Of a stretch of DNA of 26,794 nucleotides, positions 21,677 to 26,794 are shown one piece after another. Position numbers and translations under genes: made by a program. How positions within the stretch are numbered: position 1 is the stretch's first letter; every line of letters starts with the position of its first letter. The notes below the pieces were generated by a model. That model saw only the letters and a list, made by a program, of their open reading frames with translations. It did no database searches and was not told the origin of the DNA. Origin of the DNA: Phil1 sp964546125 (lineage in GTDB: Bacteria; Bacillota; Clostridia; Christensenellales; CAG-138); NCBI GenBank assembly GCA_964546125.1, contig CAZJIS010000024.1, positions 1 to 26,794 of the forward strand. The letters are read 5' to 3'.

Positions 21677-22624
21677 ATGAAAAGGGTTCTTTGTTTCGCG
21701 GCGGCGGTGTTTTTACTCTTGGCGGCGCCCGCTTTTGCGCGGGCCGATCAGGGCGGCGAATGGAAGATTGAGGAGCTTGGCCTCACCCTCGCCATGCCCG
21801 AGGACGCCTATGTGTTCACGCGCGGCATCGCCGAGGATGACCCCGGCCTCGCGTTTCTTGGCATAACGCGGGAGGAGCTTGTCGATTTCCTCGCCGGGGA
21901 GAACGATTATCTCATGGCGGCTCCATCCGATTGGCGTTATGAAATTTACCTTACGGTCGAAGAGGAAAAGAATTCCTATGTTTCTCTGAGCGCTTTTAAT
22001 GAAGAAGAACTCGCGGATGCCGTCCGTTCGATCCGCGAGGATTATATCGAAGATGGGGCGGAGCTCCATACCTGCGCCGTTTACGATTCGGGCCGGGCCA
22101 CCTTCATCGAAATTCGCTATAACTACACCGAGGAGAACTACACGAAGTTTTTGCTCGAGTATTATACGATTTACAACAACCGCAGCATCAGCCTGATTTT
22201 CTTCTCCAACTATGGCGAGGTAAGCGATGCGCAGCAGGAGGTCATGCGCGCCCTCGTCAATGAAATCCGCTTCAACGGGGGCGACCCGCGCCAAATGAAG
22301 AATAAATCCGGCGGCGGCAAGGGCTTCGGATCGGTGCCGATTTTTTTCACGGTCGGCGGCGGCGGGGTTGCGGGCGGCCTGTGGGGCCTCGCTATAAACA
22401 GAAAGAAGAAAAAGGGCAAGCCCATGCCGGCGGAAGCCTTCGGGGATGCTGCTTCCGGGGCGCCGATGCCGCCGGAGGCTCAGCGCGCCGGGGTGGACGC
22501 GCGGCTCTTGAACGTTGGCGGGGCGCAAGCCGCCGGCCGCTGCGCCGCCTGCGGGCAGGCGCTCGAGCCGGACGCCGCATTTTGCGGCTCCTGCGGCGCG
22601 CGCACCGGCGCGGGCGCGCCGTAA
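21677..22624 (+). CDS. Exported/membrane protein of unknown function with C-terminal zinc ribbon
   Basis: 315 residues. It has a signal peptide (about 1-22, ending AFARA), an outer domain of about 190 residues beginning WKIEELGLTLAMPEDAYVFT (a PsbP/DUF-like pattern seen in Clostridia), one membrane segment (about 218-237), a basic stretch NRKKKKGK, and a flexible Ala/Pro-rich tail that ends in a zinc ribbon: Cys289, Cys292, Cys303 and Cys306 (CAACG...CGSCG). The positive stretch after the segment suggests that the zinc ribbon is cytosolic. I do not know its function. A ribosome site AGGGGAG lies 9 bases upstream. It is monocistronic, with a good promoter and a terminator. Confidence 0.8.
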   Translation: MKRVLCFAAAVFLLLAAPAFARADQGGEWKIEELGLTLAMPEDAYVFTRGIAEDDPGLAFLGITREELVDFLAGENDYLMAAPSDWRYEIYLTVEEEKNSYVSLSAFNEEELADAVRSIREDYIEDGAELHTCAVYDSGRATFIEIRYNYTEENYTKFLLEYYTIYNNRSISLIFFSNYGEVSDAQQEVMRALVNEIRFNGGDPRQMKNKSGGGKGFGSVPIFFTVGGGGVAGGLWGLAINRKKKKGKPMPAEAFGDAASGAPMPPEAQRAGVDARLLNVGGAQAAGRCAACGQALEPDAAFCGSCGARTGAGAP

Positions 22625-22642
22625 CGGGTTTGTTTTAAGAAT

Positions 22643-22670
22643 AAGGGGCAGCCGCATGGCCGCCCCTTTT
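22643..22670. terminator. Bidirectional terminator
   Basis: AAGGGGC/GCCCCTT with an inner GCC/GGC pair, ending in a T-run on the plus strand and an A-run start on the other. It separates two convergent genes. Confidence 0.8.
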
Positions 22671-22682
22671 GCGCGCTTGGGA

Positions 22683-22856
22683 TCAATAACGCTTTTTTTC
22701 CTTTTTGGGCACGCTCATGCCCGCAAGGTCCTGCAGGGCTTCGTATTCTTCGCGGTTTTGCGGCAGGGCGGGCATCATGCCCGTGGTTTCATTGGCTGAG
22801 GCGGTCGAAGCCATGTCGAGATAATCCGCGTCGCTCAGCTTTTTCTTCTTCGGCAT
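22683..22856 (-). CDS. Small basic protein (57 residues), unknown
   Basis: A short frame encodes MPKKKKLSDADYLDM..., with Lys-rich ends (PKKKK at the start, PKKEKKRY at the end) and an acidic middle (NREEYEALQDLAGM). No signal peptide, membrane segment or known domain. It is supported by AAGGAG (22863-22868) 6 bases before the ATG, by codon use like its neighbours, and by its position between the epimerase-like gene (65 bases upstream) and a terminator, which suggests co-transcription. The function is not known. Confidence 0.65.
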   Translation of the reverse strand: MPKKKKLSDADYLDMASTASANETTGMMPALPQNREEYEALQDLAGMSVPKKEKKRY

Positions 22857-22920
22857 AACAAGCTCCTTTTTGTTTAGCCTTGGAAAATAAGCCGCGGTTT
22901 ATGCGCGCGCCCGGATGCCC

Positions 22921-24089
22921 TCACTCGCCGCGCATGCCCAGCGCGTCCGTGCGCCCGTCGAGGATCTCGAGGCTCAGCCGGATGGATTCTCCGATGGCCT
23001 TGTCGATGTCGTCGGGCGAAACGGCGAGCGGCTCGCAGCCAAGCGAACGGGAGATAAACAGCTCGCTGCACATCAGGTCGGCGAATTTCACCATGTGGAG
23101 GCCCGGCTCATGGCCCTTTTCCTGCTGCTCTTTCATCATTTTTCTGGAGCCTGCCTNNNNNNNNNNNNNNNNNNNNNNNNNNNNNNNNNNNNNNNNNNNN
23201 NNNNNNNNNNNNNNNNNNNNNNNNNNNNNNNNNNNNNNNNNNNNNNNNNNNNNNNNCCCGGCTCATGGCCCTTTTCCTGCTGCTCTTTCATCATTTTTCT
23301 GGAGCCTGCCTTATACATCCATTTGGGGATGGTCACGATCTTTTTATCCGGGCAGCCCATGTATTTGTGGATGATCTTGAGGAGTCCGATCCAGCTCATG
23401 TTGTCGTAGCCGATCGGGTAGCAGGTGCCCCCGCTGTTGCGCTCGAGCGCGCCCGCTATGGCCTGGGCGACCTGGCGCACGGTGAGCATCGCCGTGCCGC
23501 CTTTGGGATAATAGGTGGCGCCCTTCATGTTGCGGATCATCTCCACGAGGAACACCCATACGGGCTTGCGCCCCGGTTGCGCGCCGAAAATGTAGGGAAG
23601 CTCCAAAATAGCCACGTCGAAGCTGTCGTCGGCAAAAGAGAGGGCCATCGTTTCCTGATCCACCCGGCTGCGGATGTAGGGGTGCCATTTCGTGAGTTCC
23701 TTTTCGGGCCAGATCTTCGCGAAATAAGAAAAATAGGAACCGCAGATCACCGCGTGGCGCACGCCGCTTTCCTTGGCGATGCGCAGCATGCGCTCGAGCG
23801 GCGTGATATTGTATTTTTTAAAAAGATCGTAGATCGGCGCCGGTCCCTCCACACGCTCGTCCACACCCGCGGCGAAGATGAAGCCTTCGCAGCCCTTAAA
23901 GTGCTTTTTTAGTTCCTCGTCACCCATGTCCATATAGTTGCCAAAGCTCAGTTCCATTTCGGGCGGAAGCTGCGCACCCTCGGGGATTGGAGGCAGGGCG
24001 ATGGAGGAAACCTCGTGCTTTCTGTGGATCAGTTCTTTGGCCGCCTCGCTCCCGATCAGGCCGGTGCCGCCGATCATAAATACTTTCAT
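22921..24089 (-). CDS. NAD(P)-binding epimerase/dehydratase-like protein, split by a false gap
   Basis: A Rossmann/extended-SDR protein. The start MKVFMIGGTGLIGSEAAKEL carries the GxxGxxG NAD(P) motif. Later come VRHAVICGSYFSYF and HPYIRSRVDQE, the latter in place of the catalytic YxxxK, here Tyr-x-x-x-Arg. ELPYIFGAQPGRKPVW is typical of NAD-dependent epimerase-like proteins. The frame appears broken because the 100-N gap 2 and its 55-bp duplicate shift it. After removing 155 bases (one copy plus Ns) the frame is continuous: 337 residues ending in DALGMRGE. The start has AAAGGAGAA upstream (24103-24110). The substrate is unknown, and it precedes a 57-residue small gene. Confidence 0.82.
23102..23156. 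repeat. 55-bp duplicated contig end, left copy (assembly artefact)
   Basis: Bases 23102-23156 are identical to 23257-23311 across the second N-run. The length again equals 55, the same as at gap 1. Confidence 0.92.
23157..23256. other. Artificial 100-N scaffold gap 2
   Basis: Exactly 100 Ns between two identical 55-bp ends inside the epimerase-like gene. Collapsing the ends restores one open frame, which strongly argues that no bases are missing. Confidence 0.93.
23257..23311. repeat. 55-bp duplicated contig end, right copy (assembly artefact)
   Basis: This is the second copy of 23102-23156. Both copies encode the same residues (MMKEQQEKGHEP) of one protein, not a tandem repeat. Confidence 0.92.
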
Positions 24090-24145
24090 GGCGCGATTCT
24101 CCTTTCGTGCGCAGCTCGCGTCGAGCGCCGCCTGCGCTTGCCTCT

Positions 24146-24154
24146 ATCATAATA
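24146..24154 (-). promoter_or_regulatory. Possible -10 of the epimerase-like gene
   Basis: Overlapping TATTAT (24154-24149) and TATGAT (24151-24146) on the minus strand, about 60 bases upstream of the ATG; no clear -35. The rest of 24155-24236 shows nothing recognisable apart from A/T-rich runs. Confidence 0.35.
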
Positions 24155-24236
24155 CGGCGGCGCACTTTTCACACCTTCTTTTTGCAAAAAACTTAAAAAA
24201 GGGCCGAAAAACCGTCAAGCTCCGCTCATGCGGCTG

Positions 24237-24265
24237 TTGACAAACCAAAACGGCGCGTGTATAGT
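24237..24265 (+). promoter_or_regulatory. Strong promoter of the T-box/lyase transcript
   Basis: A perfect -35 TTGACA (24237-24242), a 17-base spacer and TATAGT (24260-24265). This is the best sigma-A-type promoter in the window. Transcription starts near 24272. Confidence 0.85.
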
Positions 24266-24271
24266 TATACC

Positions 24272-24573
24272 TAATTCAATCATCAAATGCGCTGACAGCG
24301 AAAGAGTACCGGGAGAGGGCGGAAGCCCAAAGGCCTCCAGAGAGCCGCCGGATGGTGCAAGGCGGCAGGCACGGCCCGGGAATACACGCTACGAGCATTC
24401 CACCCAAAGGCAAAAGCCAAGTAGGCTGGAACGGGTTCGCCCGTTATCGCGGTAGGGTATCGCGGCTGTCCGCTGTACTTGAAAAGGCCCGCGCCGTGAG
24501 GCGCTGGCGAATTGAGGTGGTAACACGGGATTTGGCGCTCGTCCTCTGGTAAAACGGAGGAGGAGCGTTTTTG
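24272..24573 (+). promoter_or_regulatory. T-box riboswitch with UAC (tyrosine) specifier
   Basis: Stem I is textbook. AATGC (24286-24290) pairs with GCATT (24395-24399), a GA-type internal loop follows, and AGCG (24297-24300) pairs with CGCT (24387-24390). The specifier loop is AAAGAGTA (24301-24308) against GAATACA (24380-24386), and CCGGG (24309-24313) pairs with CCCGG (24375-24379). The codon after the loop-E GAA is TAC (24383-24385) and is followed by the conserved A, so the ligand is tRNA-Tyr. The distal AGAGAG bulge and GGATGGTG loop are present. The T-box core AATTGAGGTGGTAACACGG (24510-24528) offers TGGT, which fits an ACCA end with discriminator A. The terminator stem is 24536-24567 followed by T5, and GAGG (24514-24517) can pair with CCTC (24543-24546) as antiterminator. 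Confidence 0.93.
24536..24572 (+). terminator. T-box terminator
   Basis: CGCTCGTCCTCTG and CGGAGGAGGAGCG pair with one G-G mismatch and one G-U, have a six-base loop and are followed by TTTTT. Uncharged tRNA should favour the competing antiterminator. Confidence 0.88.
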
Positions 24574-24645
24574 TATCCCCATTCCGCGGGGCATCGGGCC
24601 AAAGGATGTTTTCCCACAAAGAATTTTTTTGTAAGGAGAATTGCC

Positions 24646-26094
24646 ATGGAAACCATCCGATTCGCAGACGGCCGCAAAATCCCGCTCGAGATGCACAAGG
24701 TGCGCATCGTTCAGAAGCTGAGCCTCCCCCCGGTGGAGCGCAGGCTCGCGGCCATCAACGAGGCCGGCAACAACACGTTTTTACTCAAAAATGAGGATAT
24801 CTTCCTCGACATGCTCACCGATTCGGGCGTGAACGCCATGAGCGACAACCAGCTTGCCGCCATGATGATTGCCGACGACAGCTACGCGGGCAGCGCCACG
24901 TTCACGCGGCTCGAAAAAAAGATACAGGAGCTTTTCAATACCGAATTTTTCCTGCCCGCGCACCAGGGCCGCGCGTGCGAGCACATCCTCGCCCAGGCGT
25001 TTGTGAAGCCCGGCAGCGTCGTGCCGATGAACTTCCACTTCACCACCACCAAGGCGCATATCACGCGCCTCGGCGGCCGGGTGGAGGAGCTTGTCGTCGA
25101 CGAGGGTCGAAGCCCCCTTGGCAATTATCCGTTTAAGGGCAACTTTGACCTTGCTAAACTCGAGGCGCTTATCAAAAAAGAGGGCGCGGGGAACATCGCC
25201 TTCATCCGCCTCGAAGCGGGCACGAACCTCATCGGCGGGCAGCCGTTCTCCCTCGAGAATGCGCGCGCGGTTTCCAAGCTTGCGCGCGAGCACGGCATCC
25301 TTACGGTGCTCGATGCATCGCTTTGGCAGGATAACCTCTTTTTCATTCTGCAGCGCGAGGAGGCCTGCCGCGCTATGACCACGCGCGAAGTCACCCGCGC
25401 CATGGCCGATGCGGTCGATATCATCTACTTCTCGGCGCGCAAACTGGGCTTTGCGCGCGGCGGCGGCATCTGCACCGGCTCGCGCGCGCTGTGCGAGCGC
25501 ATGCAGGAGCTCGTGCCGATGTTCGAGGGCTTTTTGACCTACGGCGGCATGAGCGTGCGCGAAATGGAGGCGATAACCGTGGGCCTTGAGGAAACGATGG
25601 ACTTAGATGTCATCTCCCAGGGGCCGCAGTTCATCGAATACATGTGCGAAGAGCTCATGCGGCGCGGCGTGCCCGTGGTGACCCCGGCGGGCGGCCTTGG
25701 CTGCCACCTCGACGCAAAGCGCTTTTTGCCGCATATCCCGCAGGAGCAATACCCTGCGGGCGCGCTCGCGGCGGCGGCGTTCATCGCAGGCGGCATCCGC
25801 GGCATGGAGCGCGGCACGCTTTCCGAGCAGCGCGAGGAAGATGGCAGCGAGCGGCTTGCCGAAATGGAGCTTTTGCGCCTTGCCCTGCCGCGGCGCGTGT
25901 TCACGCTCTCGCAGGTGGAATACGCAATCGACCGCATCGCCTGGCTTTTTGAGCATCGGGAACTCGTGGGCGGCCTTTCGTTCACGCAGGAGCCCAAGAC
26001 GCTGCGCTTCTTCTTCGGCCGCCTCGCCCCCATCGGCAACTGGCAGGAAAAGCTCGCCCTGCAATTCAGGAAAGATTTCGGGTGCAGTTTGTAA
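24646..26094 (+). CDS. Beta-eliminating PLP lyase, tyrosine phenol-lyase/tryptophanase family
   Basis: 482 residues, near the family's 450-480, fold-type I PLP enzyme. The PLP lysine is Lys266 (SARK). Compared with my recollection of Citrobacter tyrosine phenol-lyase (TPL), the following are kept: HQGR (106-109), Tyr80 (DDSYAGS; TPL Tyr71), Thr133 (FTTT; Thr124), Asn194 (TNLIGGQP; Asn185), Asp223, Arg389 (MERG; Arg381, the TPL-specific residue), Arg411 (RLALPR; Arg404) and Phe455 (RFF; Phe448). Three differ: Leu226 replaces the cofactor-contacting Arg217, Leu351 replaces His343, and Arg265 replaces Lys256. TPL splits tyrosine to phenol, pyruvate and ammonia, reversibly. AAGGAGAA precedes the ATG. 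The tyrosine T-box upstream makes a synthetic role or another substrate likely; tryptophanase is less favoured. Confidence 0.85.
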   Translation: METIRFADGRKIPLEMHKVRIVQKLSLPPVERRLAAINEAGNNTFLLKNEDIFLDMLTDSGVNAMSDNQLAAMMIADDSYAGSATFTRLEKKIQELFNTEFFLPAHQGRACEHILAQAFVKPGSVVPMNFHFTTTKAHITRLGGRVEELVVDEGRSPLGNYPFKGNFDLAKLEALIKKEGAGNIAFIRLEAGTNLIGGQPFSLENARAVSKLAREHGILTVLDASLWQDNLFFILQREEACRAMTTREVTRAMADAVDIIYFSARKLGFARGGGICTGSRALCERMQELVPMFEGFLTYGGMSVREMEAITVGLEETMDLDVISQGPQFIEYMCEELMRRGVPVVTPAGGLGCHLDAKRFLPHIPQEQYPAGALAAAAFIAGGIRGMERGTLSEQREEDGSERLAEMELLRLALPRRVFTLSQVEYAIDRIAWLFEHRELVGGLSFTQEPKTLRFFFGRLAPIGNWQEKLALQFRKDFGCSL

Positions 26095-26125
26095 AGCGGT
26101 TTCGAACGCAACATGGAAACGGCAT

Positions 26126-26161
26126 AAAAACGCGGCCTCCGCTTGAAGAAGCGGAGGCCGC
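26126..26161. terminator. Bidirectional terminator between the lyase and PLP-enzyme genes
   Basis: GCGGCCTCCGCTT (26132-26144), loop GAAG and AAGCGGAGGCCGC (26149-26161) form a perfect 13-bp stem. On the minus strand it is followed by five T (26130-26126), so it is a strong terminator for the leftward gene. Confidence 0.85.
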
Positions 26162-26195
26162 ATGTGTTAGCCGGTAAGATATCGCGCGGCGAGCC

Positions 26196-26794
26196 TTACA
26201 GCTTCTCGAGCACGCCGGTCATCTCGTTGAAGTGGTTGATAAGGGCGTCAAGCTCCGCGGCCTGCGCGTGGATGGAGGTCCAATAATCCCTGTCGTACCA
26301 CTGGGCGTTGATCTCCTCGTAGGTTTTGCCCTGCTGCTCGACCCAGGTGTAATACTTAAGGTTGTGCACGCGCTTGCGCTCGGCGTAGGACAGCTCCTGC
26401 ATCGAATCGGTGCGCACGCCGCGCAGGTGCTCGGAGAAGTCGCGCGCGGCGGTGAGCAGGTCGTATTCGCCCTGCTGCTCGTCGAGCTCACGGATGCGGC
26501 TCTCGTACATCACGGCGCTGTCGGTGGCGACGGTGGCGACCACGTCGTCGGAAGTCAGCTCATAATACTTGGCGAACTTAATGCAGCACAGAACGTTTGC
26601 AATGCCGCTGATGCCGAGCATCGCAAGGTCGTCGATGGTCTTTTGCGGCACGCCCGCGACATCGGCGAGGTACTGGTGGCCCTCCTCGGTGTTGAACATG
26701 CGCAAAAGGTTCTGGGAATCCTCGTCGTCGATGGCGATGACCATATCGGTGTTCTTCACGTTGTGCACCCAGGGCACGTGCTTGTCGCCGATGC
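26196..26794 (-). CDS. Probable fold-type II PLP enzyme, C-terminal part (5' end outside window)
   Basis: The frame runs off the window end; the GTG at 26777 is an internal codon, since the upstream codons read IGDKHVPWVHNVKNTDMV without a stop. About 199 residues are visible. The stretch VHNVKNTDMVIAIDDEDSQN and the helical tail YTWVEQQGKTYEEINAQWYD resemble the C-termini of long clostridial PLP-dependent beta-subunit-like enzymes (TrpB/cysteine synthase superfamily). The PLP lysine would lie outside the window, so the assignment rests on general resemblance and is tentative. It is convergent with the lyase gene, with a strong terminator between them. Confidence 0.5.
   Translation of the reverse strand, partial: IGDKHVPWVHNVKNTDMVIAIDDEDSQNLLRMFNTEEGHQYLADVAGVPQKTIDDLAMLGISGIANVLCCIKFAKYYELTSDDVVATVATDSAVMYESRIRELDEQQGEYDLLTAARDFSEHLRGVRTDSMQELSYAERKRVHNLKYYTWVEQQGKTYEEINAQWYDRDYWTSIHAQAAELDALINHFNEMTGVLEKL

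Noticed and set aside
23102..23311. Frameshifted pseudogene in the epimerase-like gene
   Set aside because: The shift equals the artificial 155 bases; collapsing them restores the frame.
24228..24455. Small coding frames within the lyase leader
   Set aside because: The bases are explained by the T-box structure; no ribosome site is present.
26196..26777. Complete gene starting at GTG 26777
   Set aside because: The frame continues upstream to the window edge with sequence that fits the same domain; the GTG is internal.
1..26794. CRISPR arrays, insertion sequences, tRNA or rRNA genes
   Set aside because: No regularly spaced repeats, transposase motifs, cloverleaf patterns or rRNA signatures were seen on either strand by eye.

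Overview
The window looks like a piece of a GC-rich Firmicutes (Clostridia-type) genome recovered by metagenomic assembly. The Firmicutes signs are regulatory: a HrcA-type CIRCE operator in front of an hsp20 gene, a tRNA-sensing T-box leader, a pyrR gene with a terminator-type leader, GGAGG ribosome sites, and UPF0316, YhaM-like and stand-alone Smr proteins. The assembly signs are two 100-N gaps, each flanked by the same 55 bp on both sides. I do not name a genus. No tRNA, rRNA, CRISPR array, transposase or phage gene was seen.

Layout. 1-1017: 3' part of an M1 zinc aminopeptidase. 3920-1029 (minus): an operon of LOG-family phosphoribohydrolase, UspA-like protein, uridine kinase and AI-2E-type membrane protein. 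5412-4042 (minus): MATE exporter. 5571-8575 (plus): stand-alone Smr protein, YhaM-like OB/HD exoribonuclease and a membrane-anchored MutS-type ATPase. 9755-8610 (minus): PlsC-type acyltransferase carrying a zinc ribbon. 9991-13370 (plus): MacAB-like efflux operon (adaptor, ATPase, permease), followed by CIRCE and hsp20 (13548-13982). 16385-14072 (minus): ABC-2-like exporter pair, with the first false gap just upstream of its start codon. 18426-16711 (minus): membrane-anchored NlpC/P60 hydrolase with four peptidoglycan-binding repeats. 18692-19279 (plus): UPF0316 protein. 21362-19366 (minus): pyrR-uracil permease operon behind a terminator-type leader. 21677-22624 (plus): secreted or membrane protein with a C-terminal zinc ribbon. 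24089-22683 (minus): NAD(P)-binding epimerase-like protein, interrupted by the second false gap, then a 57-residue basic small protein. 24237-26094 (plus): strong promoter, T-box leader with a UAC (Tyr) specifier, and a beta-eliminating PLP lyase related to tyrosine phenol-lyase/tryptophanase. 26794-26196 (minus): C-terminal part of a probable fold-type II PLP enzyme.

The most interesting unit is the last complete one. A T-box that should read uncharged tRNA-Tyr controls a tyrosine-phenol-lyase-like enzyme whose active site is mostly conserved but carries several substitutions. T-boxes normally switch genes on when the amino acid is scarce, which is the opposite of what a tyrosine-degrading enzyme would need. 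This suggests a synthetic direction or another substrate. Other points worth a second look are the CIRCE/hsp20 arrangement, the pyrR leader that lacks the usual PyrR loop, the Smr-YhaM-MutS cluster, and the two gaps, which can be closed by inspection.
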